DNA of 64,000 bases from the NCBI RefSeq assembly GCF_000308615.1, contig NZ_BAGB01000168.1, forward strand, positions 62,001 to 126,000, in the 5' to 3' direction. Shown piece by piece: positions 53,085-62,175 of this stretch. Below the pieces are notes generated by a model. The model saw only the letters and a program-made list of their open reading frames with translations, was not told the DNA's origin and did no database searches. This stretch comes from Nocardia jiangxiensis NBRC 101359. Its GTDB lineage: Bacteria; Actinomycetota; Actinomycetes; Mycobacteriales; Mycobacteriaceae. Each line of letters starts with the position of its first letter. Within the stretch, counting starts at the first letter, position 1. The translations under genes and the position numbers were made by a program.

Positions 53085-54632
53085 ATGGGTAAAATCCGCG
53101 GATCCGAGTCCGAAGCTGGTGCCCCGTCAGCCGGCGCCGCGTCGACGCGCCTATTCGGCAACTCGATCAACTTCTTGCACATCGTTCTCATGGTGACTGC
53201 CGCTGCGGCGCCGCTGGTCGTTGCGTCGACCTACATCCCTGTCTCGATAGGCGCTGGAGCCGGAATGGCTACGGCGCTGACCTATGCGGCTACGACCTTG
53301 ATTCTGCTGATATTTTCGGTCGGCTTTGCGCAGATGGCGAAGCGTATCGCCTCCGCCGGTGCTTTCTACACTTTTTCGGCCCAGGGATTAGGCCGTTCTA
53401 TCGGGCTGAGCGTCGGGTTCACGGTGCTCGCGGCGTACAGCATGATTTCTGCTGCGATCGCCGGCGGATTCGGTTTCTACGGCGCCGCTCTGCTGCACTC
53501 ACATTTCAGGATCGACGTGCCGTGGTATTGGGTCTCGATCGTCGGCCTGGCACTGATGTTCACGATTTCCTACTTTCGGGTCACCTTCACCGCACGTATC
53601 CTGGGTGTCCTGCTGGCCCTCGAGGTGTTCGTCGTCCTCGCTGTCGCGGTTGCCACAGTCGTCTCCGGCGGCGCGCAGGGACAACAAGCAAGAGCCTTCA
53701 GCTTCGCCGAGTGGGGTACGGCACCCGCCGTCGGCATCGGCTTCTTCCTAGCTTTCTGGTCCTGGATCGGTTTCGAGACGACGGCGATCTACGGAGAGGA
53801 GGCACGCGACCCCAAGGAGAGCGTTCCGCGTGCCACGCGCATCGCAGTTATCACACTCGGTGTGTTCTATACGTTCGTGGCCTACGCCGGGGTCGTCGGC
53901 TACGGCGATAGCTCGCCCGCCCAAGCCCGGACCCTGATCAACCAGTACTTCTTTGTCCTGGCCGACGAGCACACCTTCGGATTCGTGCGGACGCTGATGG
54001 ACTTCCTGGTGGTTTCCGGATTCTTCGCCTGCTCGTTCGCGTTTCACAATAACGCCAGTCGCTATCTCTTCTCGCTAGGACGTGATGGCATCCTGCCCAG
54101 GGCACTCGGCCGGACGCATCAGGTACACAAGTCGCCACACATGGCCGCCGGTGTCCAGACGGTAATAGCGATAACGACGGTCGCCGTCTTCGCGATCTGC
54201 GGCGCAGATCCCATCGTGCACCTCGGGACCTGGTTGCCGATCTTCTGCACGCTTGCTGTCCTGCTGGTGCAGCTGATCGTGTGCCTCGCTGTGGTCGGCT
54301 ACTTCAATCGCGTTGGGCGGGTTTCCGGCATGGAGTGGGCGAAGACGTTCCTTGCTCCGGCCGTCGGTGCTCTCGCCCAAGGCGTGGTGATCTACTTACT
54401 GATCAACAACCTGACCTTCCTCGCTGGTGGCGACGTGCTCGTCGTGAAGTTGATCCCGGCCTTTGTCGCCGTCATCCCCGTCGCCGGCTTCACCTACGCC
54501 TTGTGGCTCCGAGCCGTTGACCCGCAACGGTTCGCCCTGATCGGAGAGCTCCACGACGAGGAACTCGATGAACCTGTCGTCGACGGCCAAGCCCCCACGT
54601 TCGGCGGGGAGCCTGATAGGGCGCCGAACTGA
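53085..54632 (+). CDS. APC-family amino acid/amine permease
   Basis: 515 aa with about 12 hydrophobic segments. ATG at 53085 follows GAGGAGAC. Family features are HIVLMVTAAAAPLVVA, GFAQMAKRIASAGAFYTF, AFWSWIGFETTAIYGEEARD and the ending LGRDGILPRALGRTH. It probably imports the amine or amino-acid-like substrate of the pathway by cation symport. Specificity is not visible. Confidence 0.9.
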   Translation: MGKIRGSESEAGAPSAGAASTRLFGNSINFLHIVLMVTAAAAPLVVASTYIPVSIGAGAGMATALTYAATTLILLIFSVGFAQMAKRIASAGAFYTFSAQGLGRSIGLSVGFTVLAAYSMISAAIAGGFGFYGAALLHSHFRIDVPWYWVSIVGLALMFTISYFRVTFTARILGVLLALEVFVVLAVAVATVVSGGAQGQQARAFSFAEWGTAPAVGIGFFLAFWSWIGFETTAIYGEEARDPKESVPRATRIAVITLGVFYTFVAYAGVVGYGDSSPAQARTLINQYFFVLADEHTFGFVRTLMDFLVVSGFFACSFAFHNNASRYLFSLGRDGILPRALGRTHQVHKSPHMAAGVQTVIAITTVAVFAICGADPIVHLGTWLPIFCTLAVLLVQLIVCLAVVGYFNRVGRVSGMEWAKTFLAPAVGALAQGVVIYLLINNLTFLAGGDVLVVKLIPAFVAVIPVAGFTYALWLRAVDPQRFALIGELHDEELDEPVVDGQAPTFGGEPDRAPN

Positions 54633-55019
54633 CTGCCCGGACAGGAACCGACACGGTGTGCATGTCGCCGTGCCGAAGGTGCTCGTGAGCGACGATTTCG
54701 CGGTGGCGCTAACGCCGCGCGGCGTCCACGAGCTCGCCGCGAATGACCACGGAACAACCGGCCCAGACCGCCGACGAGGGGGGCGCCGGTCTGCGGGGGC
54801 ACTGTGAGGCCGTGCTGCTCGAAGCAGTCCTCGACTGATCTCGATCTCGTCGCCGACTGTCTGAGCTTCCCAACGGCGGTGAGCGGTGGATCTGTTGCAC
54901 ATCGCCCAGACCAATGCAGTGCATCCCGGACTTTGTCGTGTGGTCGTGCACGCCAGAACATGGGACGACCTGCCCCGCATTATCGGCACATATCGGCCGG
55001 ACGTGAGAGGAAAGAACTC
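54633..55019. other. Intergenic, no convincing gene
   Basis: Several overlapping frames run through on the minus strand, none with family-like sequence. The last bases carry GAGAGGAAAG, the ribosome site for the next gene. The promoter of the 55020-59668 operon may lie here. Confidence 0.4.
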
Positions 55020-56135
55020 GTGAGCACCACTATCAACGCCGCGGTCCTGCGCAGGACCGGCGAGCCGTTGCAGTTCGAGCGGTTGTCCATCGACGACCCG
55101 CTGGCCAACGAGGTGCTGGTCCGGGTAGAGAGGGTCGGCCTGTGCCACAGTGACCTGCACTACGTGCGCGGCTCGCTGTCGATCGACCTCCCGGCCCTTC
55201 TCGGACACGAGGTCGTGGGCGTGGTCGAGCGTGTCGGCGGATCGGCGACCCGGTTCCAAACCGGAGACAGGGTGGTCGCGACTGTCACACCATCCTGTGG
55301 CGCTTGCGCGCAGTGCCTTGCCGGTCGTCCCACCCAGTGCTGTCGAGTGGATACCCTGCGCGCCAGGCCACGCCCCAAGCACACAGCCCAGGACGGCTCC
55401 ACAGTTGGTTCGCTGGGCAGTGTCGGCGCGTTCGCCGAAGCGATCCTCGTCAGCGAGTCTTCACTTGCCGCAGTCGACCGTTCCGTGCCCGCGGAGGTCG
55501 CCTGCTTGCTCGGATGCTGCATCACCACAGGAGTCGGCGCGGTCGTCCACAGTGCCCGGGTCACACCGGCCGACATCGTTGCGGTCATCGGCTGCGGAGG
55601 AGTGGGAATGTCCGCGATCCAGGGTGCGCGCCTCGCGGGCGCCCGGCGAATCATTGCCATTGACACCGTTCCTGGCAAGCTCGACGCGGCCAAGCGATTC
55701 GGTGCCACCGACATCGTCCTCACCGCGCCGTCGGTCGACGAGACTGTGGCGGCGTTGTTCCAGATCGTGCCGACTGGGGTTGATCATGCCATCGAAGCAG
55801 TCGGGCGTACCGTCACCGCCGAGTTGGCGTTCGCCTGCCTCGCTCCGACGGGCACCGCGACGATCCTCGGACTTATGCCAGAAGGAGCGCGGCTCACTCT
55901 TCCAGCCGACGCGCTAGTGTACGGCGATCGTGTCATCCGCGGTGCCTACATGGGCGCCAACCGATTCCTCAGCGATGTGGAGATGTTCATCGACCACTAC
56001 CGCAACGGCCGTCTTGACTTGGACGCCATGGTCACTCGGGTTGTCAACTTCGCCGACATCAATGACGGGCTCACCGCGATGGGCGAACCCGATACGGTGC
56101 GGGTCGTCGTAGATATGACGGAGGCCAGCGCGTGA
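55020..56135 (+). CDS. Zinc-dependent alcohol dehydrogenase (MDR family)
   Basis: 371 aa from GTG at 55020. Catalytic zinc residues Cys42 and His63-Glu64 (GLCHSDLHYVRG, LGHEVVG). Structural zinc Cys93, Cys96, Cys99 and Cys107/108 (PSCGACAQCLAG). NAD fold GCGGVGMSAIQGARLAG. It oxidises a primary or secondary alcohol, possibly that formed by the P450. The stop overlaps the next GTG. Confidence 0.92.
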   Translation: MSTTINAAVLRRTGEPLQFERLSIDDPLANEVLVRVERVGLCHSDLHYVRGSLSIDLPALLGHEVVGVVERVGGSATRFQTGDRVVATVTPSCGACAQCLAGRPTQCCRVDTLRARPRPKHTAQDGSTVGSLGSVGAFAEAILVSESSLAAVDRSVPAEVACLLGCCITTGVGAVVHSARVTPADIVAVIGCGGVGMSAIQGARLAGARRIIAIDTVPGKLDAAKRFGATDIVLTAPSVDETVAALFQIVPTGVDHAIEAVGRTVTAELAFACLAPTGTATILGLMPEGARLTLPADALVYGDRVIRGAYMGANRFLSDVEMFIDHYRNGRLDLDAMVTRVVNFADINDGLTAMGEPDTVRVVVDMTEASA

Positions 56136-56575
56136 GCGCACCGGAGTTCCTGCCGCGTACCGCACCGCAGATCGGGACACAGATCGTCCATCGGCGTTAC
56201 GTCGACCACGGAGAGACACACTACGCAGGCAACCTGGCCTCAGGCGCGTACGTCGTGAGGTTGTTCAACGACATCGCAACCGACTTGTGTATCAAGGTCG
56301 ATCACGATGAGGGCCTCTTTGCGTCGTACGACGACATCACCTTCCACGGACCGGTGTACGCAGGTGACATCCTGGAAGTGACGGTTGAGCTGGTGCGAGT
56401 CGGTCGACGCAGCCGCACAGTTCAGTTCGAGGCACGAGTGGTGGCTCGCGCACGGCCCGACATGGGGCAAACGGCCAGCGGCGTTCTTGCCACGCCGCTC
56501 GTCATCACGAGCGCGACCGGTACAGTCGTTGTTCCCGCACCCGAGCCCGATGCTGGCGGTGCCGGCCGTGACTGA
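56132..56575 (+). CDS. Hot-dog beta-aminoacyl-CoA ammonia-lyase-like protein (Kal/Acl-like)
   Basis: 147 aa from GTG at 56132. It reads HYAGNLASGAYVVRLFNDIA, then LFASYDDITFHGPVYAGDIL and EVTVELVRVGRRSRTVQFEA. These blocks match the small hot-dog enzymes 3-aminobutyryl-CoA ammonia-lyase and beta-alanyl-CoA ammonia-lyase of lysine and beta-alanine fermentation. Next to a CoA ligase gene it would deaminate a beta-aminoacyl-CoA to the enoyl-CoA. A thioesterase role is the alternative. Confidence 0.7.
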   Translation: MSAPEFLPRTAPQIGTQIVHRRYVDHGETHYAGNLASGAYVVRLFNDIATDLCIKVDHDEGLFASYDDITFHGPVYAGDILEVTVELVRVGRRSRTVQFEARVVARARPDMGQTASGVLATPLVITSATGTVVVPAPEPDAGGAGRD

Positions 56576-58190
56576 GACACATTCGCTGCTGCCCTCCGCA
56601 GGAGCCCTCGAGGACCTGCTCGCCGAACGTGCCATGGTGGTCGGCCATCGTAGGTTCCTGTGGACTCCGGAAGGGACGATCAGCTATAGCGACGCACATG
56701 CCAAAGTCGAACGACGCGCTGCAGGGCTGCAGGCCCAGGGCGTCGCCACGGGAGACCGAGTGGTTCTCCTCATGGACAACAGCATCGAGCACGTCGTCAC
56801 CTGGCTGGCCATCAACCGGATCGGCGGCGTCAGCGTTCCCATCAACACCGGCCTCACCGGCGACCTGCTCGCCCGCGCGGTGCATACAGCCCGACCCGCG
56901 TTGCTGGTCGTGGACGCCGCGAACCTGACCGAGTTCCTTCCGGTAGCGGCAACCGCTGAGGCGAGCGACCTTCCGCTCTACGTGAACGGCGAGATCCCAG
57001 CATCCCGCCCCGGCGAGATCGAGAACCTACGCGATCTCGCCGATCTGGAGTCGAGCGAATCGGTCCGGCCGCCGGAGATCAACGACCTCGATCCGGCTGT
57101 CATGCTCTTCACCTCCGGATCCACCGGCGTACCGAAGGCGTGCGTTTTATCCCGGCGCTACATGGTGCGAGTCGGCCAAATCCACGCGAAGTATTTGCGC
57201 TTCACCCAGGACGATGTCCTGTTCACGCCCTTCCCGCTGTTCCACATCGACGCTGCCACCCTTACCGTGGCCGCAGCCGTCGCCGTCGGGGCGAGCGCAG
57301 CCCTCTCGCCGCGCTTCTCGGCATCGCGGTACTGGTCCGAGGTTCGCGAAAGCGGGGCCACCGTCTTCAACTACATGGGGGCTACCGCCAACATCCTGTG
57401 GAAACAGGAACCCGGGCCGCTCGACCGAGCCCATCAGGTCCGGCTGGCTTGGGGTGTCCCGATGCCGGCATGCGGGCCCGACTGGGTGCACCGCTTCGGA
57501 TTCCCGCTCGTCGAGGTCTACGGCTTGACCGATGCCGGTGTACCGATCTACCAGGCGCTCGACGAGCCTCGTGTTCCCGGATCATGTGGTCGGCCCATTT
57601 CCGAGTACGACGTACGGATCGGTGACGAGAATGGCGCGCCCGTCCCTGTCGGGGCCGTCGGCGAGATCCTGATCCGTGGCAACGAGCCCGGCCTGGTCAT
57701 GAACGAGTACTTCGCGATGCCCGAGGCGACAGCCACCGCTTTCCGCGGCGGGTGGCTCCACACCGGCGATCTCGCACGACGCGACGAACACGACAACATC
57801 TTCTTCCACTCTCGTGGAAAGGAGGTCATCCGTCGCCGGGGCGAGAACATCGCTGCGTCCGACGTCGAGCAAGGGGTCGACACACACCCAGCTGTGCGCG
57901 AATCGGCTGCGGTCGGCGTGCCGAGCGAGCTGAGCGAGGACGACATCAAGGTGTTCGTTGTCCGGCAACCCGGGACCGCGCTCACCGAGCCAGACGTTGT
58001 CGAGCACGCCCGGACCCAGCTCCCGCGGTACATGGTGCCGCGCTACGTCGAGATCGTTGACGACCTCCCGAAGACACCGACCGAGAAGGTCGAACGGGTC
58101 GCACTCGCCGCTCGCCCACTGACCAGTAGCACCTGGGACGCCGATACCCAGCGCCATCACAAACCCGCCGAGCACTACGACGAGAGCTGA
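56568..58190 (+). CDS. AMP-forming acyl-CoA ligase
   Basis: 540 aa from GTG at 56568, overlapping the hot-dog gene end; ATG at 56550 is possible. P-loop LFTSGSTGVPKACVLS, EVYGLTDAGVP, hinge LHTGDLARRDEHDN and the C-terminal region PKTPTEKVER (Lys). Resembles carnitine/crotonobetaine-CoA ligase-like members (CaiC). It may activate a beta-amino acid for the neighbouring ammonia-lyase-like enzyme. Confidence 0.88.
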   Translation: MTETHSLLPSAGALEDLLAERAMVVGHRRFLWTPEGTISYSDAHAKVERRAAGLQAQGVATGDRVVLLMDNSIEHVVTWLAINRIGGVSVPINTGLTGDLLARAVHTARPALLVVDAANLTEFLPVAATAEASDLPLYVNGEIPASRPGEIENLRDLADLESSESVRPPEINDLDPAVMLFTSGSTGVPKACVLSRRYMVRVGQIHAKYLRFTQDDVLFTPFPLFHIDAATLTVAAAVAVGASAALSPRFSASRYWSEVRESGATVFNYMGATANILWKQEPGPLDRAHQVRLAWGVPMPACGPDWVHRFGFPLVEVYGLTDAGVPIYQALDEPRVPGSCGRPISEYDVRIGDENGAPVPVGAVGEILIRGNEPGLVMNEYFAMPEATATAFRGGWLHTGDLARRDEHDNIFFHSRGKEVIRRRGENIAASDVEQGVDTHPAVRESAAVGVPSELSEDDIKVFVVRQPGTALTEPDVVEHARTQLPRYMVPRYVEIVDDLPKTPTEKVERVALAARPLTSSTWDADTQRHHKPAEHYDES

Positions 58191-58195
58191 GGACA

Positions 58196-59668
58196 ATGAC
58201 CGAGAACACGGCACCGAAGGCGCAGATAGACCTCATCGACGGCTCGTGGGTCGAACCGTCGGAGCGCCTCGCTCCGACACTGGATGACCCCAACACCGGA
58301 GAGTTCCGGCAACACCAGTTCGCCACTGCCCCGAGCGATGTCGAGCGCGCGCTCGCTGCTGCACACGAGTTGCACGTCAGTGGTGTCTGGGAGGACGCGG
58401 GGATCGAGGCGCGCCTGGCACTCCTCGACAGACTCGCCGACGGGTTGGACGCGCGGGTCGACGAACTCGGGTATGAGGACGCGATGGCAAACGGCAACCC
58501 GCTTCGGGTCGCGATGCAGATGGCCGGATACCTCGGTCCGCGGGTGCGCTCTGCGCGAGACCAATTGCTGGAGGTCGGCGCAGGTCGCGATTTGGCCGCT
58601 GACGGACGGCAGGTCCGGTTACTTCGTCGTCCGCTCGGCCCCGCTGCAGTCCTGGCTCCATGGAACGCGCCCACCTTCGTGGGCGTTGCGAAGGTCGCGA
58701 GCGCCCTCGCGGCCGGCTGCCCGGTAATCCTCAAACCTTCGGAGTGGGCACCTGCTGGCTGCCAGGTCGTTGCTGAGGTGCTAGCGTCAGCGTTGCGCGA
58801 TCTCGATCTGCCGCGGGCATTGTTTCAGCTCGTGCACGGCGCCGCCGCTGTGGGCGCGCAGATGGTCTCCGACCCGCGAGTCCGCGCAATCTCCTTTACC
58901 GGCGGCGGTGCGGGGGGGCGTGCGGTTGCCGCCGCTGCGTCTCCCCATTTCACTGCCCTCCAACTCGAACTCGGTGGTCATAACCCTGCAGTGGTACTCG
59001 GAGACGCCGACATCGCGCTGACAGCCCGGGGGCTGGTCGATGGTATGACCAAACTCAACGGTCAGTGGTGCGAGGCTCCCGGCAAGGTGCTGGTCCACCA
59101 CTCACTGCATGACCAGCTGGTCGAGGCCATCCTGGACCAGTTGGGTCAGCTGACCGTCGGACATTGCCTGGAGCACGGTACCGATGTCGGACCGCTCGCC
59201 CACGCCTCCCATAGGGACCACCTGACCACACGAATCGAAGATCTGATCTCCCGGGGCGGTAAGGCACTTGTCGCCAATGACCTACCGCACCTTGGTGGTT
59301 GGTTCCTTGCCCCCACGATCATTGTCGGCGCCGAAGCAGCGGCTTCAAGTGCAGAGCTTTTCGGACCAGTCGTCACCATCCACGCCGTCGCCACTGACAC
59401 CGAGGCCCTGGCCGCCACCGCCGGGCCCGAGACTGGGCTCGCCGGGTTTGTGTTCGGGACCGACCTTCAGCGCGCACTTGCCGTCGCGGCGCGTGTGCCT
59501 GTCGGTGAAGTCCGGGTGAACGGCTGCAAACTCGCCGACCTCGCCGACGGTTCGGAGCAGACATTCTGGAACGCGGCGGGCATCGGTGGTCATGGTCCCA
59601 CCGATATGGTGCGATTCTTCCAAGGCAGCCAGGTCATCGGAGTCGATGATCAGCAATTGCCCATTTGA
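58196..59668 (+). CDS. NAD-dependent aldehyde dehydrogenase
   Basis: 490 aa, starting 5 nt after the ligase stop. VLAPWNAPTFVGVAKVASAL, cofactor region ILKPSEWAPAG and FTGGGAGGRAV (Gly where FTGS is common), Glu in LELGGHNPAVV and the catalytic Cys in NGQWCEAPGKV. The end (FQGSQVIG) differs from the usual family tail. It likely oxidises the aldehyde made by the zinc alcohol dehydrogenase. Confidence 0.88.
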   Translation: MTENTAPKAQIDLIDGSWVEPSERLAPTLDDPNTGEFRQHQFATAPSDVERALAAAHELHVSGVWEDAGIEARLALLDRLADGLDARVDELGYEDAMANGNPLRVAMQMAGYLGPRVRSARDQLLEVGAGRDLAADGRQVRLLRRPLGPAAVLAPWNAPTFVGVAKVASALAAGCPVILKPSEWAPAGCQVVAEVLASALRDLDLPRALFQLVHGAAAVGAQMVSDPRVRAISFTGGGAGGRAVAAAASPHFTALQLELGGHNPAVVLGDADIALTARGLVDGMTKLNGQWCEAPGKVLVHHSLHDQLVEAILDQLGQLTVGHCLEHGTDVGPLAHASHRDHLTTRIEDLISRGGKALVANDLPHLGGWFLAPTIIVGAEAAASSAELFGPVVTIHAVATDTEALAATAGPETGLAGFVFGTDLQRALAVAARVPVGEVRVNGCKLADLADGSEQTFWNAAGIGGHGPTDMVRFFQGSQVIGVDDQQLPI

Positions 59669-59988
59669 GACCCAGCCCGCTCCACACGCATTGAGCGCCG
59701 TACGCGTCTCTTTCCATTAGCAGTCCACCCCGACGACGTCGGAGACTGTAGAACGTACCGGTCGATCGACTGCCGCCATGATGCCGTGCGTGTGCGGTCG
59801 GCGGAAATGATTGACCGCGTCACATACAGCCGCTCTTGGTCGTCCGTTATTTGAAGTGTTATGCATGGGCTACATGCGCTGCATCTCGAATCAGCGAGGC
59901 TCACCCCGCAGATTCTGGGGGAGTCTGCGCGCTCTGATCGAGCGGGGTGTGCGCGGAGTCGTCCGGGGCGCTGGTGTCAGAAATGGGG
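59669..59988. other. Intergenic, nothing recognised
   Basis: 320 bp between the convergent aldehyde dehydrogenase and plasmid-type genes. Only short frames without family content. AT-rich TTATTTGAAGTGTTATGCATGG lies near 59848-59869. Confidence 0.4.
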
Positions 59989-61254
59989 TCATGTGGGCGC
60001 TGAGCGGGTGTGCGCAGCGTGATGGGGTGTCTGCCAGGTGATTCGGTCGGGCAGTGCTGTCGATCCAGAGGCGCTGTTGGGTATTCGAGGCCGGATGCGT
60101 GCGGTCATCAATGCGGTCGCGCGCACATTCTGTCTGCCCGAGGCGGCGGCATGGGCGTCGTAACCATTCGCGGGTTCGAGGTCTGTGGGAGGGGTGGTGT
60201 GCAGGCTGAAGCGATTGTGTAGCCAGTCGTGCCAAGTTGTGCGCTGTTGGCGGTGGCGTTCGATGCGTTCGCGGTGAGCCTGCGGAAGGCCGTAGGCGGT
60301 GGCGATGCTGTCGAGATGTACGGGCCCGGTGGTGATTCGGCCGTGCTGGTGGATCAGCAGCCCTGCGGTGGTGAGGGTCGCCAGGGCGGCGTATCCGCTG
60401 GCGCGGCTCATTCTGGCGGCCGTGATGGCGTCTGCGGGGGTGGTGAGGTCGTGGTGGGTGACGAATTCGTAGAGCTTGCGGCAGTGCAACCCCGGCACGC
60501 TCCATGCTTCGTGGACGGGTTCGACCCGTGCGCGTTCGACGCGGATCGGCTCCGGCCGCAGGCGGTGCCGGTTGATCATGGGAGTGACCAGTGCGTACGC
60601 GTCGGCCAGGATGCCGGTGCCGCGGCGGGTCCGCAGGACTGGTGAGCCCGGCAGGTCTCGCAGATCCCGCAATATCTGCCAGACGGTGGTCTCGGTGAGG
60701 CAGGACATGAGCGACAGTGACCGCCCGCCGATCTCCACCACCGGCACCTCGCGCACGACTGAACCAGCGACGACGGAGGCATGGGCGAGACCTTGCAGGA
60801 GCGCCAGGATCGTGTGTCGTCTGGGCGAGCCCGGCCATTGCGCATCCACCCACACCGTGGCAGCTGCCAGCCATGTGGTCTGTTTCGCCGCGCGAGACGG
60901 TTCCCTCCACCACCCCCCTGTGTGCTCTTGTTTCTGGTGCGCGGACGACAGGAATTTGGGTGCGTTCTGCGCGACCCAGTCACACGCCTTGGCCCAGTCT
61001 CGGCGTAACGCGGCGTCGGCGCCACGGCTGTAGCGGTGGTACGCGGCATCGAATCCCGCCCAGTCCCCGCCCGCTGTAGGCAAATACGCCCGGACATCGG
61101 CGAGCGACAAGCCCCGCAGAGCGGCCGCGGCCAAGACCGCCTGCCGCGCCGCGGAACGGTCGACGCCCCCGTCACGCGCACGCCAACGACCGGCAGGCGC
61201 GCTCGTCTGTCGGCAAGGGTGTCGCGCGCATGGGCACTCCTGTGAGAATAGCAT
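59989..61254 (-). CDS. Plasmid/mobile-element-type DNA-binding protein
   Basis: About 421 aa. ATG at 61254 (third codon of a TTG frame from 61260) is used, but the first 35 residues (Cys/Arg-rich) are unconvincing, so the N-terminus may be truncated or frameshifted. The body is protein-like: ARQAVLAAAALRGLSLADV, then DWAKACDWVAQNAPKFL and a winged-helix-like SCLTETTVWQILRDLRDL; a second HTH-like stretch is ITAARMSRASGYAALATL. Proteins of this look accompany replication or primase genes on actinobacterial plasmids and integrative elements. I cannot confirm the family. Confidence 0.55.
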   Translation of the reverse strand: MLFSQECPCARHPCRQTSAPAGRWRARDGGVDRSAARQAVLAAAALRGLSLADVRAYLPTAGGDWAGFDAAYHRYSRGADAALRRDWAKACDWVAQNAPKFLSSAHQKQEHTGGWWREPSRAAKQTTWLAAATVWVDAQWPGSPRRHTILALLQGLAHASVVAGSVVREVPVVEIGGRSLSLMSCLTETTVWQILRDLRDLPGSPVLRTRRGTGILADAYALVTPMINRHRLRPEPIRVERARVEPVHEAWSVPGLHCRKLYEFVTHHDLTTPADAITAARMSRASGYAALATLTTAGLLIHQHGRITTGPVHLDSIATAYGLPQAHRERIERHRQQRTTWHDWLHNRFSLHTTPPTDLEPANGYDAHAAASGRQNVRATALMTARIRPRIPNSASGSTALPDRITWQTPHHAAHTRSAPT

Positions 61255-61259
61255 TCTCA
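61243..61259. promoter_or_regulatory. Perfect palindrome upstream of the plasmid-type gene
   Basis: TGAGAAT-AGC-ATTCTCA is a perfect 7-3-7 inverted repeat exactly at the start of the gene. Its minus strand shares the 12-mer GAGAATGCTATT with 62177-62188 before the ferredoxin gene. It may be an operator for one regulator acting at both sites. Confidence 0.5.
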
Positions 61260-61439
61260 AAATATAACTAACACGTTTCCACTTCTGACCGCGGTAGTCA
61301 AGCTCCTGGGTGCTGACTTGAAGAGCGCAGGGCCTAAAATACGTTTAATCTAGTGAAATGATATTTCCGAATTGGGATATGAGATATCCGCATGGCAGTA
61401 TGTCGGACGACCTGACGTTGTCATCTGCTGCCCGCGGTG

Positions 61440-61470
61440 ACGTTGCCGGGAGTCAGTGTCCCGGCAACGT
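61440..61470. terminator. Hairpin terminator of the decayed SDR gene
   Basis: ACGTTGCCGGGA (61440-61451) and TCCCGGCAACGT (61459-61470) are perfectly complementary with a 7-nt loop. It lies just beyond the end of the minus-strand SDR remnant. A strong intrinsic-type stem without a clear T run. Confidence 0.65.
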
Positions 61471-61799
61471 GTGCAGCGGTGGATGATTCGCCCAGCCGGT
61501 CTCGGGCCAGTTGAACCAGCCCGCAGAGGCGAAGGTGCCACCGTCGGGATGCGGCGTGGTTCCGGTGGTATGGCCACCTTCACGCCTTCGGGGTCGAGCA
61601 TGGCCCCACCAGAATGGATCTCCGTGGTCATCCGGGCCAAGCTCGGCGTGGGTGCGAAATCCCGTGCCACGTTATTGATCCGGATGTGGTCGGGCGCCCC
61701 CGTTCGCGGCCAGGGCCGCGACGATTGCCGGCCCGAAACTAGTTGCGCCGCCGGTGATTATCGCGACCGTTCCGGCCAATTCGCTGCGGGTCTCGAATC
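61471..61799 (-). pseudogene. SDR gene with large internal deletions
   Basis: From 61799 the minus strand reads RSELAGTVAIITGGATSFG and IVAALAANGGA, an SDR N-terminus with its NAD motif. It then jumps to a C-terminal part, HIRINNVARDFAPTPSLARM, TEIHSGGAMLDPEGVKVAI, and after another deletion DGGTFASAGWFNWPETGW. About 400 bp, including the catalytic Ser-Tyr-Lys, are gone. The reading frame also shifts between blocks. Confidence 0.75.
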
Positions 61800-61812
61800 A
61801 ATCCGTGTCGCC

Positions 61813-62090
61813 TCACTTCAGGTAGGTTGCGCCGAAGGCGCGGAGGAATTCGAATGTGGCAGCCGTAGCTGTTGGGTCACCGCGGCCGTGCTGAACAAGG
61901 CTACGAACGGATCCAGGGTCTGGTGTCCGTCCGCGCCTGGCCGGCACCCGGTGCCGGATGCTCGCCGAGTGAGATCGCCTCGAACGCAGCCGTTTCCGCG
62001 GCTCATGCGACCTCGCGGAAGGCGTCGGCCGAGCAGATCGCCGTCGTGCCCGGCCATTTCGGGATAGTGGAAGATGAAGCGCATCGTCAC
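61813..62090 (-). pseudogene. LLM-class monooxygenase gene with deletions
   Basis: From GTG 62090/ATG 62084 it starts MRFIFHYPEMAGHDGDLLG, then after frameshifts AAETAAFEAISLGEHPAPG and HQTLDPFVALFSTAAVTQQL. It then jumps to a possible C-terminal TFEFLRAFGATYLK with TGA at 61813-61815. The central barrel is lost. Like the SDR remnant just downstream, it shows stepwise deletion decay of an operon. Confidence 0.65.
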
Positions 62091-62175
62091 CCCGTTTCGC
62101 TGCCGAGGTGCGGGACGGTACTGCTCGATGCGGATGGCTGATCGGCCGCAGGACTGTTGATCTTTACCACTGTGA

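Noticed and set aside
54396..55382. 328-codon minus frame between permease and alcohol dehydrogenase
   Set aside because: Overlaps both supported genes and shows no recognisable domain.
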